DNA of 64,000 bases, from contig CAKQQT010000013.1 in NCBI GenBank assembly GCA_934271235.1, positions 16,965 through 80,964 on the forward strand. Reading direction: 5' to 3'. Position numbers and translations under genes: made by a program. The DNA is from an uncultured Clostridia bacterium. Its GTDB lineage: Bacteria; Bacillota; Clostridia; Peptostreptococcales; Anaerovoracaceae. This document shows, in pieces, positions 35,022 to 44,277 of this stretch (the stretch's first letter is position 1; each line of letters starts with the position of its first letter). The notes beneath the pieces are model-generated. The model saw only the letters and a program-made list of their open reading frames with translations. It was not told the origin of the DNA and ran no database searches.

Positions 35022-36485
35022 GTGCATACTAATCCCATGAAGAATGTACGCACAGGCGAAAAAAGCGCCGGAACAACGAAAACAAAAGAAAAAAGGAGAG
35101 CAAGGAATATCTTGATCGTAGCGGTGATGACTTCGTTCATCACCACCTTTATGGGCAGTGCCCTCAATCTCTCCGTTCCGTCGATCGGCAGGGAACTTGA
35201 AGTCGGCGGACAGACCGTAGGCTGGGCAGTCACCGTCTATATGCTGACCTGCGCCGCGCTGGCCGTGCCGCTGGGACATCTGGCGGACAGCGGCAGCCGC
35301 GAAGCGATCCTGCGTATCGGCCTCGCGATTTTCTGCGGCGCGTCCGCGGGCGCTTATTTTGCGGGAAGCATCGGGATGCTCCTGCTTTTTCGCGGCCTGC
35401 AGGGAGTCGGCGCGTCCATGATCTTCAGCACCAACCTGCCGATCCTGGTGGACGCCTTTGACGAGGCGCAGCGGGGCAGGATGCTGGGGTATGCGGCCTG
35501 CGCCAATTATCTGGGCTTGTCGGCGGGACCGGTGCTGGGCGGTATCCTGAACAGCAGCTTCGGCTGGCGTTCTGTGTTTTTCTGCACGGCAGCGGTTTCT
35601 GTACCGGCGCTTTTCACGGCGGTCTTCGGTATCGGCAGGAAACAGCGGAAAGATCCGACGCAAAAAGAGCGCGAAGCAGCACAAACTCGCGGAAAGGCCG
35701 ACTATGACTTTATCGGAAGCGTGCTCTTCGCCGCGGCAATGACGGCGTCGATGTACGGACTTTCGGGTATCGGACAGGGAAGCCGCGCGATCCTGATCCT
35801 GCTCTTTGGAGCGGGCCTTTTTTGGCTGTTCCTGCACATAGAAAGAAAGCGCCGGGACGCCGTGCTGCCGCTGCGGCTGTTTCAAAAAAATCCGCCGTTT
35901 TTGTGCTCCAATTTGGCGGCGATGATCAACTACGGCGCGAATTTCAGCGTGACCTACCTGCTGGCGCTGTATCTGCAGATCGTGCAGGGCTATACGCCGC
36001 AGACTGCAGGCTTTATCATGCTCTGCCAGACGGCGGTCATGGCGCTGCTGGCTCCCTGGATGGGCAAGCTGTCGGATCGGTACTCCCCGCATCTTTTATC
36101 CGCCGTGGGCATGGCCGTTTCTGCCTGCGCGCTGGGCGGCTTCTTTCTTTTGTCCCAAGATCCCGCCTTGTGGCAGATCCTTTTGGGACTGACCGTCTGC
36201 GGCATCGGCTTTTCTTTTTTCTCTACTCCCAATACCAACGCTGTGATGTCTTCCGTCAAAAAAGAAGATTACGGACTGGCGTCTTCCGTGCTTTCGACCA
36301 TGCGCTCCGTCGGGCATACCGGCTGTATGGCGCTGGTGACCGCCGCGGTCGGGATCTATCTGGGAAATACGGCGCTCGCGGACGCCGATCCGCGGCTTTT
36401 TGTCAAAACCATGCACAGTGTATTTTTGATCTTTGCGATCTTATGTATTCTTGGAATTTTTATGGCAAAAAAACGAAAAGTGTGA
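35022..36485 (+). CDS. MFS transporter of the DHA2 drug-efflux type
   Basis: The 487-aa protein has about 14 predicted helices and the MFS features of multidrug/H+ antiporters: NLSVPSIGRELEVGGQTVGW near helix 1, LGHLADSGSREAIL after helix 2, and GPVLGGILNSSFGWRSVFF (motif C-like) in helix 5. It probably exports hydrophobic compounds. The GTG at 35022 follows AAGGAAAG closely; ATG at 35037 is an alternative that would shorten it by five residues. It begins 14 bp after spoIVA. Confidence 0.88.
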   Translation: MHTNPMKNVRTGEKSAGTTKTKEKRRARNILIVAVMTSFITTFMGSALNLSVPSIGRELEVGGQTVGWAVTVYMLTCAALAVPLGHLADSGSREAILRIGLAIFCGASAGAYFAGSIGMLLLFRGLQGVGASMIFSTNLPILVDAFDEAQRGRMLGYAACANYLGLSAGPVLGGILNSSFGWRSVFFCTAAVSVPALFTAVFGIGRKQRKDPTQKEREAAQTRGKADYDFIGSVLFAAAMTASMYGLSGIGQGSRAILILLFGAGLFWLFLHIERKRRDAVLPLRLFQKNPPFLCSNLAAMINYGANFSVTYLLALYLQIVQGYTPQTAGFIMLCQTAVMALLAPWMGKLSDRYSPHLLSAVGMAVSACALGGFFLLSQDPALWQILLGLTVCGIGFSFFSTPNTNAVMSSVKKEDYGLASSVLSTMRSVGHTGCMALVTAAVGIYLGNTALADADPRLFVKTMHSVFLIFAILCILGIFMAKKRKV

Positions 36486-36558
36486 TAAAATATAAAGATA
36501 TCTTACCGTGACACAAGGTCATGGTGCGAAAAAGAGACAAGGGGTTTTGAGAAAACAC

Positions 36559-38025
36559 ATGAATACCATCTTTATACCGAACAATACCGTGCCGATCCTG
36601 GCGGGGCTGTATGCGGTCAATCTGCTGCTGATCTTCGCCGTCATCTTCGCGGAACGAAAAAGCCCGTCGGCAACGCTGGCGTGGATCATGGTCCTCGCTT
36701 TTATCCCGATCATCGGCTTCGTGTTCTATATTGTTTTTAACCAGAACATTGCCCGTATCAAGATCAATCGCCTGACGGAGAACGAACGTTATGTCGTCAG
36801 CCATGCACTGAAGAAGCAGATGCAGGAGATGGAAGATCCGCGTTACGCGTTTTCCTGTCCGACGACCAAAAACTGGCGGCATCTGATTAAGCTGAACCAG
36901 GTCTACGGACATGCCTATTATACCGAAAACAACCGTGTCGAGCTGATCACGGACGGGACCGTGCTGTCAGAAAAAATGATGGATGATATCCGCGCGGCAA
37001 AAGAGTCCGTCAATATCGAGTATTTTATCATCAAAAAGGACTTCGTGGGGCTTTCGATGATCAATCTTTTGACCGAGAAGGCAAAAGAGGGCGTCGAGGT
37101 GCGTCTGCTGCTGGACGCGATGGGGAGCCGCACGATCAACGAGCGTGTCCTGAAGGACTATCTGAAAGCCGGGGGCAAGGTCGGGTTCTTTTTCCGGCCG
37201 AAATTCAAGATCTTCGGACTCAAGCTCAACTACCGCAACCACCGCAAGATCGTCGTCATCGACAAGAAGATCGGCTATACCGGCGGCTATAATGTCGCCC
37301 GAGAATATATCGGAAAAAAGAAGAAGTTCGGCTACTGGCGCGACACACACGTGCGGATCACCGGCGACGCGGTCACCGATCTGAACGGCCGTTTCATTCT
37401 GGACTGGCGGTTTACCACCAAGGAGCAGATGGATCTCGTTCCGTACACCTTCGGCGAGGAAGAAGACCGCCGGGGAGTCGGCGTGCAGATCGTCTCCTGC
37501 GGACCGGAATCGCCGGCCGAAGAAGTCAAACGCGCGATGATGCGCATGATCACGTTCGCCGAAAAGCGCGTTTATCTGCAGACACCGTATTTTGTGCCGG
37601 ATCCCAGTATTGTCGAATCACTTAAGATGGCGGTGCAGTCCGGCGTGGACGTGCGGATCATGATCCCGCATATGCCCGACCATATTTTCGTTTACTGGGC
37701 TACATATTCCTATGTCGGAGAACTGCTCAGATCCGGAGCGCGGGCGTTTATCTACGACGACGGCTTCCTGCACGCCAAGACGCTGGTCGTGGACGGCGAG
37801 GTGGGCACGATCGGCTCCACGAATTTCGATAACCGCAGCTTCCGGCTCAACTTTGAGACCAACGCGGTGATCTTTGACCGTGACTTCGCGCAGCAGATGG
37901 AGCGGGCGTTCATTCACGACATGACGCATCACGGACATGAGCTGACCTATGCGGATTATCAGAAACGCGGCTTTTTCATTAAGTTTAAAGAAGCGATTTC
38001 CAGGCTTTTATCGGATATCCTATGA
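36559..38025 (+). CDS. cls: Cardiolipin synthase (PLD family)
   Basis: This enzyme joins two phosphatidylglycerols to give cardiolipin at the membrane. The 488-aa protein has two N-terminal helices, then two HKD motifs: HRKIVVIDKKIGYTGG near residue 228 and HAKTLVVDGEVGTIGSTNFD near 410. The ATG at 36559 begins just before the first helix; a GTG 51 nt upstream is possible. It stands between an MFS gene and the ATP-grasp gene. Confidence 0.93.
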   Translation: MNTIFIPNNTVPILAGLYAVNLLLIFAVIFAERKSPSATLAWIMVLAFIPIIGFVFYIVFNQNIARIKINRLTENERYVVSHALKKQMQEMEDPRYAFSCPTTKNWRHLIKLNQVYGHAYYTENNRVELITDGTVLSEKMMDDIRAAKESVNIEYFIIKKDFVGLSMINLLTEKAKEGVEVRLLLDAMGSRTINERVLKDYLKAGGKVGFFFRPKFKIFGLKLNYRNHRKIVVIDKKIGYTGGYNVAREYIGKKKKFGYWRDTHVRITGDAVTDLNGRFILDWRFTTKEQMDLVPYTFGEEEDRRGVGVQIVSCGPESPAEEVKRAMMRMITFAEKRVYLQTPYFVPDPSIVESLKMAVQSGVDVRIMIPHMPDHIFVYWATYSYVGELLRSGARAFIYDDGFLHAKTLVVDGEVGTIGSTNFDNRSFRLNFETNAVIFDRDFAQQMERAFIHDMTHHGHELTYADYQKRGFFIKFKEAISRLLSDIL

Positions 38026-38052
38026 CAACAGACAACAAGGGAGGACTTTATT

Positions 38053-39075
38053 ATGGAAAGTAAACTGCAGTATTATCGGAGAGTCATCAAGGGTGCGAGC
38101 TTCGAAAAGTTTTTTAAGGTGCTGGACACGGCGCATGAGCGTTCCGGCAAAAATAAAGTTTATCTGTTCTTTGACATTCTCAGTTCCATGGCACGCTACG
38201 GAGCCGGCTACAATGATTATGTCATCTTTGAATTCTGGAATCTGAGCGCTAAGCAGCGGGATACTTATCTGACGCGTTTCCGCAGCAAGAAGCTGATGAT
38301 GTTCATGAACGACCACAGCTATGCGCATATTTTCAACAATAAGAACGAGTTCAACAAGGTGTTCAAAGACTTCATCGGCAGAGAATGTCTGGATCTGGAA
38401 ACGGCGACCGATGCGGAAGTCAAGCATTTCTTCGACACGCGCAAGAAGATCTTCGCCAAGATGAAAGACCTTTCCTGCGGCATCGGCTGCGAGCTTCTGG
38501 AAACGGAAAAATTCGCGGACAGCGACGCGTTTTTGGCTTATATCAAAGAAAAGCATTTCGCGACGATTGAGGACGTGATCGAAAACCATCCGGACGTTGC
38601 CAAGATGTATCCGTATTCCGTCAATACCATGCGGATGATGACGATGATCGACGCCAAAGGCGAGCCGCACCTGATCTACGCGGTCTTCAAGATGGGAAGA
38701 GACGGCAGAGTGGTGGACAACTACGGCCTGCACGGACCGGTGGATCTGGAGACCGGGGAGTTCCTCTATCCGGCGCATTCCGGCGATACGACCGCGGGTC
38801 AGCATTATACCGAGCATCCGAACACGCACCAGCCGCTGATCGGCTACCATGTGCCATATATGAAGGAAGCGGCCGAAATGGTCAAAAAGGCGGCGCTGGT
38901 AGTCCCGCAGATGCGTTATGTCGGCTGGGACGTTGCGATCACGCCGAACGGACCGGCGATCATCGAGGGCAACAACTACTGCGCGCATGACTTCTGGCAG
39001 CTGCCGGGACAGACGCCGGGCGGCATCGGCATCATGCCGACGATCCACAAGATCATACCGGAATTTAAATACTGA
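38053..39075 (+). CDS. ATP-grasp protein of the sugar-transfer-associated type
   Basis: The 340-aa protein resembles the ATPgrasp_ST family, whose members lie near cell-surface polysaccharide genes. Visible are the nucleotide-binding helix and loop region (VNTMRMMTMIDAKGEPHLIY), GGxxAGQHY-like loop DTTAGQHY, and the metal-binding end VGWDVAITPNGPAIIEGNNY. ATP-grasp enzymes join a carboxylate to an amine or thiol through an acyl-phosphate. GGGAGG precedes the ATG. Only 24 bp separate it from murT, so a shared role in peptidoglycan or wall-polymer modification is likely. The real substrate is unknown. Confidence 0.75.
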   Translation: MESKLQYYRRVIKGASFEKFFKVLDTAHERSGKNKVYLFFDILSSMARYGAGYNDYVIFEFWNLSAKQRDTYLTRFRSKKLMMFMNDHSYAHIFNNKNEFNKVFKDFIGRECLDLETATDAEVKHFFDTRKKIFAKMKDLSCGIGCELLETEKFADSDAFLAYIKEKHFATIEDVIENHPDVAKMYPYSVNTMRMMTMIDAKGEPHLIYAVFKMGRDGRVVDNYGLHGPVDLETGEFLYPAHSGDTTAGQHYTEHPNTHQPLIGYHVPYMKEAAEMVKKAALVVPQMRYVGWDVAITPNGPAIIEGNNYCAHDFWQLPGQTPGGIGIMPTIHKIIPEFKY

Positions 39076-39099
39076 TCAACGAAAGGATGCTGAACCATC

Positions 39100-40503
39100 A
39101 TGGGAAAACTCAGATATTATTTTGCTCTTTGGGCCGCGAAGCTTTCTATCATCGCGCTCAAGATCACCAGGCATAACGGCACAAACTTCCCGGGTGTGCT
39201 GGCACTGAAACTGTGCCCGGATTTTCTCCGCTACATCGGAAAACCCAAAAAGATCATCGCCGTGACCGGGACTAACGGCAAGACGACGGTTTCCAACCTG
39301 CTTTTGGATATGCTGACCGCGGACGGCAAGCGGGTGCTCAACAACAAAATGGGCTCCAACATCAACTCCGGCATCGCGTCTTCACTGATCTACGGCGCGG
39401 GTCTGGGCGGCAGATGCAGATACGAGCTCGGACTCTTCGAGATCGACGAACGTTCCGCGCTGCGCATCTATCCGTATCTGAAGCCGGATTATATGCTGAT
39501 CACCAATCTTTCCCGCGATTCGATCATGCGCAACGGACATCCGGAATACATCCGCGATATCCTGACCCGCTACATCCCGAAAGGAACGAAGCTGATCCTC
39601 AACGCGGACGACCTGATCTGCTGCGCGATCGCGCCGGATAATCCGCGTGTGTATTTCGGCATCGAAAAAATGGACGGCGACGTGCAGGAATGTGTCAATC
39701 TCATCAACGACCTGCAGATCTGTCCGCAGTGCCATCAGAGACTGGAATACGAATACCGCCGCTACAATCATATCGGCAAGGCCTATTGCCCGCACTGCGG
39801 CTTCAAGGCTCCGGCTTATGATTACGCGGGCTGCCGGGTGGATCTTGCCGGCATGCAGATCGATGTCAAAGACAAAGATGGCACGGGCCGGTATCGGTTA
39901 CTGAACGAAAGCGTCTTTAATATCTACAATGTGGTATCGGCCGTGGCCGTGCTGCGGGAGCTGGGGTACAGCCACGCGCAGATCGAGGGTTTCTTTGAAA
40001 GGCTCAACATCGTCGGTTCGCGCTACGACGCCGAAACGATCGGCAGCCGCACGCTTTACCGCTTGCTGGCCAAGGAAAAGAACGCGTTCGCGACGACCCG
40101 CGTCTTCGATTACATCGGCGGTCTGGACGGCGACAAAGAGATCATTCTCATGAACAGCTGTCAGGGCGACATGAAGCACTGGTCCGAAAACACCTGCTGG
40201 CTGTACGACTGTGACTTTGAATTTTTAAATCATGACAATATCAAAAATATCGTGCTCTGCGGACCGCGGCGGTTCGACCATAAACTGCGTCTGCTGCTGG
40301 CGGGCGTTCCGGAGGAAAAGCTTTCTTTCGCGGAAAAGGAGACAGACGCGCCGGGTAAGCTGCAGCTTTTCGCAGACGACCATATCTATGTGCTGTACGG
40401 CACGGACTCGATCGCGCTCGGCAAGAAAGTCGCCGGTCAGGTCAGACAGCTGCTGATCGAAAAACAAAAAGAAGAAGAGGGAGGCGCCGCGCATGAAAAT
40501 TGA
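39100..40503 (+). CDS. murT: MurT-like Mur ligase
   Basis: MurT with GatD amidates the D-Glu of lipid II to D-isoglutamine. The 467-aa protein has a Mur ligase ATP site (VTGTNGKTTVSNLLLDML, ~54-71), the NNKMGSNINSG loop, the TNLSRDSIMR segment, and the MurT-specific zinc ribbon with Cys208, Cys211, Cys230 and Cys233 (CPQC...CPHC). The C-terminal domain keeps the shape of the family but differs from the usual ADGxDVSWIWD stretch (here WSENTCWLYDCDFE). It overlaps gatD by 11 nt. Because the partner lacks its glutaminase residues, the reaction may not be the standard amidation. Confidence 0.88.
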   Translation: MGKLRYYFALWAAKLSIIALKITRHNGTNFPGVLALKLCPDFLRYIGKPKKIIAVTGTNGKTTVSNLLLDMLTADGKRVLNNKMGSNINSGIASSLIYGAGLGGRCRYELGLFEIDERSALRIYPYLKPDYMLITNLSRDSIMRNGHPEYIRDILTRYIPKGTKLILNADDLICCAIAPDNPRVYFGIEKMDGDVQECVNLINDLQICPQCHQRLEYEYRRYNHIGKAYCPHCGFKAPAYDYAGCRVDLAGMQIDVKDKDGTGRYRLLNESVFNIYNVVSAVAVLRELGYSHAQIEGFFERLNIVGSRYDAETIGSRTLYRLLAKEKNAFATTRVFDYIGGLDGDKEIILMNSCQGDMKHWSENTCWLYDCDFEFLNHDNIKNIVLCGPRRFDHKLRLLLAGVPEEKLSFAEKETDAPGKLQLFADDHIYVLYGTDSIALGKKVAGQVRQLLIEKQKEEEGGAAHEN

Positions 40504-41251
40504 AGTTTTATATCCTGAGATCGCCAACCTCTACGGAGATCTTGCCAATGTTACTTACCTTGCGCGCTCCTGCCCGGAGATCGAGGTCGTGGAAACGCAT
40601 CTTGCGGATGTGCCGCTGTTTGTCAGCGAAAAACCGGATCTGATCTATATGGGAACGATGACGGAGAGCGCGCAGCTTTTGGTCGTCGAAGCCTTGCGCA
40701 AACACTTGGACGCACTCAAGGCGCGCATCGATGACGGCACGCTGTTCTGGATCACCGGCAACGCGCTGGAGGTTTTCGGCAGTGAGATCCGCGATGTGGA
40801 CGGCACGACGGTATCTTGTCTGGGATTGTTCCCGACCGCTGCCAAGCGTGATATGCTGCACCGTTTTAACTCTCTGTATCTGGGAAGCTTCGAACCCGGG
40901 GACGAGGCCGCGCCGCTTGCGATCGTCGGCTATAAGAGCCAGTTTACGCATTCCTATATCGAAGCGGACAAGACCGCATCGGCGGTTTATCCGGACGGAA
41001 CGCCGATCTGGACGACAACCAGAGGGCCGGGCCTCAACCCGGAGACGGCCGAAGAGGGTCTGCGTCAAAATAATTTCCTGGCTACTTATGTGATCGGACC
41101 GCTGCTGGTGCTCAATCCGCCGCTGGCCAAGTGGACGCTGCAGAAGATGGGCGTCTCGCAACCGCAGCTTGCGTTTGAAGACGCTGCGATGGAAGCCTAT
41201 CGCATCCGTGTGCAGGAGTACAGCGATCCGAATACCGGATTTTATTATTGA
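40493..41251 (+). CDS. gatD: GatD-like protein lacking glutaminase catalytic residues
   Basis: The 252-aa protein aligns with GatD, the class I glutamine amidotransferase partner of MurT, by its start (LYPEIANLYGDLANVTYLAR), YMGTMTES for IGGGSDRE, IVGY for VGFE and ATYVIGPLL for GTYLHGPIL. The catalytic Cys in the usual ICGGYQ elbow is replaced: the segment reads FWITGNALEVFG with Thr88. The catalytic His of YLHGP is Ile201. The only cysteines (27 and 109) are elsewhere. So it cannot release ammonia from glutamine by the known mechanism. It overlaps murT by 11 nt and is followed 16 bp later by merR. It may be a structural partner or bind another donor. Confidence 0.83.
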   Translation: MKIEVLYPEIANLYGDLANVTYLARSCPEIEVVETHLADVPLFVSEKPDLIYMGTMTESAQLLVVEALRKHLDALKARIDDGTLFWITGNALEVFGSEIRDVDGTTVSCLGLFPTAAKRDMLHRFNSLYLGSFEPGDEAAPLAIVGYKSQFTHSYIEADKTASAVYPDGTPIWTTTRGPGLNPETAEEGLRQNNFLATYVIGPLLVLNPPLAKWTLQKMGVSQPQLAFEDAAMEAYRIRVQEYSDPNTGFYY

Positions 41252-41267
41252 AAGGAAGGAGCACGCT

Positions 41268-42065
41268 ATGTATCTGAGTGTCGGTGAGATCTCAAAGACT
41301 CTGGGCATTTCGACGGAAGCTATCCGTCATTATGTACAGGAAGGCATCATCACGCCGCATAAGAATGCGGAGAACAACTATTGGGAATACTCATCCGATG
41401 ATTTTATCCGTCTTTCGGATGTGCTGTTTTATCGTTCCATGGGTCTGTCGATCAAAGAGATCAAGGCTATCATGGACGGCGCGCCGGTGAAAGCGATCGG
41501 CGATATCATCAAGGGCCGGCGGGCAGAGCTGATCAATATCATCAAAGACACGGTGAACATGATGCAGCGGCTGGACTCCTGGGAGGAATGTTATTGGGAA
41601 GAGATCGGCCTGGTCGGAAAGTTCAAGATCGGGCCGATGCCGATCGAATACCGCAGGGAGGATTTTATCCAAGAGGGCGAGCATATCGCAAACTGTCTCA
41701 GGCAGTGCTTTGATCTGGACAAGGAGGACTGGATGTGCCTGTCGGTCTCGTTCTACTATAGCCTGACGGAGAAAGAAAAAGGACTGCAGAAGTATTTTTC
41801 TTTCAGCGAAACGACACGTCTGAAGATCTGCAACGTAAAGATCAGCGGGATTGAAGAAAAGGCGGATAACTGTCTGATCACGGAAGTGCTGTTCTCGGAA
41901 GATCCCGAGAACATGACGGCGCCGATGCTGGCCTACGCAAAAGAGCATGGATTGAAGCTGACCGGCGAGTTTTACGGCAGGGAAGAGACCAACTTCTACC
42001 GGGACGGCAAGCGCATGGGACTGTATAAGATCTACGCGCCGATCGCGGACGGAATAAAAAGATGA
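41268..42065 (+). CDS. MerR-family regulator of the peptidase cluster
   Basis: The 265-aa protein begins with a MerR winged helix (YLSVGEISKTLGISTEAIRH, residues 2-21; YVQEGIITPHKN wing) and a dimerisation helix near 78-105. The ~150-residue C-terminal domain is not one I recognise and presumably binds a ligand. AAGGAAGGAG precedes the ATG. Nine bases after the stop begins a promoter with the 19-bp MerR spacer in front of the M20 peptidase gene, and a second such promoter precedes yfcC, so it is a likely activator of both. The gene follows gatD by 16 bp and may share its transcript. Confidence 0.83.
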   Translation: MYLSVGEISKTLGISTEAIRHYVQEGIITPHKNAENNYWEYSSDDFIRLSDVLFYRSMGLSIKEIKAIMDGAPVKAIGDIIKGRRAELINIIKDTVNMMQRLDSWEECYWEEIGLVGKFKIGPMPIEYRREDFIQEGEHIANCLRQCFDLDKEDWMCLSVSFYYSLTEKEKGLQKYFSFSETTRLKICNVKISGIEEKADNCLITEVLFSEDPENMTAPMLAYAKEHGLKLTGEFYGREETNFYRDGKRMGLYKIYAPIADGIKR

Positions 42066-42073
42066 AAAAGACC

Positions 42074-42104
42074 TTGACCTCGGGCATGCCCCGAGGTTTA
42101 TACT
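42074..42104 (+). promoter_or_regulatory. MerR-type promoter of the M20 peptidase gene
   Basis: TTGACC (42074-42079), a 19-bp spacer, TATACT (42099-42104). The dyad ACCTCGGG-CATGC-CCCGAGGT (42077-42097) is centred on the spacer. It also looks like a terminator hairpin with a T-run after it, but boxes, spacing and the gene 53 bp downstream favour a MerR-controlled promoter; both roles are possible. Confidence 0.72.
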
Positions 42105-42156
42105 TTTTTTGAAAAAACCGATAACTGAAAAGAGTGACAAGGGAGAAGTTAATATC

Positions 42157-43452
42157 ATGAACGGAAACAAACAACAGATCCGTGACTATTTTCTCGCGCA
42201 GAAAGACGAGATCTGCACGCATCTGAAGCATTTAATGGAGATCAAAAGCGTCAGTGACGACCGCAAGACCTGCAAAGAAGCGCTGCGGTACGTGATGAAA
42301 CTGGCAGAGTCTTTGGGCATGAAGACCGCCGTCGGAAAACATGGCGACGTCGGCGTGATCGAGATCGGCGCGGGCGACCTGACACTGGGGATCTTGGCAC
42401 ATGTGGACGTTGTGGACGAGGGCAGCCGCGCAATCTGGAAATATGAGCCGTTTTCTCTGACGGAGAAAGACGGGATGCTCTACGGACGCGGCATCGTTGA
42501 CGATAAAGGGCCGGTGATCGTCAGCCTTTATGCAATGAAATTCCTGCTGGAACAGGTACCGGAATTTACACGTAAGATCCAGCTGATCGTGGGGACCAGC
42601 GAGGAATCCGTCTGGTACGATATGATCCACTTCAAGGAGGAATTTCCGCTGCCGGATTATGGCTATTCACCGGACGGCAATTTCCCGATCTTTAATGTCG
42701 AAAACGGTTATATGGATGTGGTTTTGGAATTCACACAGGAACTGCCGGATGTTTATGACGCGTTCCGCAGCGGTTCTTCCGAGAACAGCGTACCGTCGGA
42801 AGCAGAGTTTTCCTACTACGGACAGATCCAGCGTTTCCGGGGAAAGGCCGCGCACAGCTCGACACCGGAGCTTGGCGAGAACGCGATGCTCAAAATGGCA
42901 GCGTCGCTGTCGGAACCGAAGCCGGACTTTGCCGGATTCCTCTGTGATTTTTTCCCTGCAGGCGTTTACGCGTCACTGCTCCCGCTGGAAAAAGATCCGA
43001 ATGTAAAGACTGACGGTCCGGTGCTGCCGACTACGATCGTGCCGACGATCCTCAAACAGGAGGGCCGCCGCGTCAGTATCAACTTCAATATCCGGCAGGC
43101 GTTTGATATCCCGAACGAGAATATTCTGGCGGCGTTTGAACAGGAAAAGGAAGCCTATCATTACGAGATCCATATCAAAGAAAATCTGTCGCCGATCTTT
43201 GTCGACGAACAGCAGCCGTGGCTCACACGCATGAAAGAGGTCTATGAATCTTATGGACAAAAGTGCGAGTTCCTGCCGGCGGCCGGGTGTACCTATGCCA
43301 AGACGATCCCGAATTTTGTCAGCTGGGGACCGGTATTTCCGGAGGATCTGGACTGCGCGCACATGGAAAACGAAGAGATCTCTCTTGCCAGCTTCCTGCT
43401 GGGCGCGGAGATCTACACCGCTTATCTGTATCAGGAAGCGATCCTGTTGTGA
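42157..43452 (+). CDS. M20 family dipeptidase (PepV/Sapep-like)
   Basis: This zinc peptidase probably cleaves dipeptides in the cytoplasm. The 431-aa protein has the M20 ligands in order: LAHVDVVDEG (His near 83), GRGIVDDKGP (Asp, near 115), GTSEESVW (Glu pair, near 151) and YSPDGNFP (Asp, near 173), with GCTYAKTIPNF and HMENEEIS near the end. Layout follows PepV/Sapep, with the lid domain between. GGGAGAAG precedes the ATG at 42157. It is the first gene after the MerR-type promoter and is followed by the C39-like lipoprotein. Confidence 0.87.
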   Translation: MNGNKQQIRDYFLAQKDEICTHLKHLMEIKSVSDDRKTCKEALRYVMKLAESLGMKTAVGKHGDVGVIEIGAGDLTLGILAHVDVVDEGSRAIWKYEPFSLTEKDGMLYGRGIVDDKGPVIVSLYAMKFLLEQVPEFTRKIQLIVGTSEESVWYDMIHFKEEFPLPDYGYSPDGNFPIFNVENGYMDVVLEFTQELPDVYDAFRSGSSENSVPSEAEFSYYGQIQRFRGKAAHSSTPELGENAMLKMAASLSEPKPDFAGFLCDFFPAGVYASLLPLEKDPNVKTDGPVLPTTIVPTILKQEGRRVSINFNIRQAFDIPNENILAAFEQEKEAYHYEIHIKENLSPIFVDEQQPWLTRMKEVYESYGQKCEFLPAAGCTYAKTIPNFVSWGPVFPEDLDCAHMENEEISLASFLLGAEIYTAYLYQEAILL

Positions 43453-43488
43453 TAAAAAAATCTAAAGTAAGAGCAAGGAGGAAATCTT

Positions 43489-44214
43489 ATGAAAAAGTTT
43501 GCAGTTATCCTTTTGACCATCTGCCTGATGTCCGTGATGCTCTGCGCGTGCGCTGCCGACAGCGGCGGTATGGACGCAGACACCGAGACGCCGGAACCGA
43601 ACAATGATTTCTATGACTGGGGTATGGACCACATCAGCATGAAAGACATTTCACCGGACGTGTTCCTGGAAGTGCCGCTGTACCGTCAGGCGTCTTCTTA
43701 CACCTGCGGCGTGGCCTGCACGATGTCGATCCTGCGCTACGCGGGCTATGACTTTGATGTGAGGGAAGACCGCCTGGCCGCGACGCTGGGCTCCACGCCG
43801 GAGGACGGTACAAACTATCACAGCATCGTCGATTACCTGAACAGCGTCTACTATGAGGAAGAAGACAATCTGATGTTTGAAGCAGAAGCAAAGATGGAGA
43901 TGACGATCGACGATCTGACGGCCTGCCTGGATGAGGGCAAACTTGTTATCTGCGCGTTCCAGGCATGGGGCGATCCAGAAGTTTACGCGGAAGACTATGA
44001 ATCCGGACATTATGCGATCGTGATCGGCTATGATGATGACAACCTTTACTTCATGGATCCGTCGACCGCCGGTGTCTATACCTATATCCCGAAAACGGAA
44101 TTTGAGACCCGATGGCACGATTATGACAAGGACGGAAAATGCGAACAGCTCGGTATCATCGTGACGCCGAAGCAGACGGCTTACGACAAGAGCGAAATTT
44201 ACAAACTGGATTAG
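43489..44214 (+). CDS. Lipoprotein with C39-like cysteine peptidase domain
   Basis: The 241-aa protein has a lipoprotein signal (MKKFAVILLTICLMSVMLCA, lipid Cys21) followed by an acidic linker and a papain-like C39-type domain. The catalytic Cys73 lies in YTCGVACTMSILRYAG, the His near 174 in SGHYAIVIGYDDD, and the Asp near 190 in FMDPS. C39 domains usually process double-glycine leader peptides as part of ABC exporters, but free-standing lipoprotein forms occur in Clostridia with unknown substrates. It would act on the outer membrane face. It lies between two M20 peptidase genes, so peptide use is the likely theme. GGAGG precedes the ATG. Confidence 0.82.
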   Translation: MKKFAVILLTICLMSVMLCACAADSGGMDADTETPEPNNDFYDWGMDHISMKDISPDVFLEVPLYRQASSYTCGVACTMSILRYAGYDFDVREDRLAATLGSTPEDGTNYHSIVDYLNSVYYEEEDNLMFEAEAKMEMTIDDLTACLDEGKLVICAFQAWGDPEVYAEDYESGHYAIVIGYDDDNLYFMDPSTAGVYTYIPKTEFETRWHDYDKDGKCEQLGIIVTPKQTAYDKSEIYKLD

Positions 44215-44230
44215 AAGAAGGAGACGCGGG

Positions 44231-44258
44231 ATTGCAGCAGAGGATCTTCTGCTGCAAT
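44231..44258 (+). repeat. 11-bp inverted repeat between peptidase genes
   Basis: ATTGCAGCAGA (44231-44241) pairs perfectly with TCTGCTGCAAT (44248-44258) across a 6-nt loop, just before the ribosome binding site of the second M20 gene. There is only TTT after it, so it may be a weak terminator or an mRNA-processing stem. Confidence 0.6.
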
Positions 44259-44277
44259 TTCGAAGCGAGGTGACAAC

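Noticed and set aside
42077..42110. Hairpin plus T-run read as a plain terminator of merR
   Set aside because: The same bases form TTGACC-N19-TATACT with a centred dyad just before a peptidase gene, and the site at 45594 has the same geometry without a T-run. A MerR promoter explains both better, though a double role is possible.
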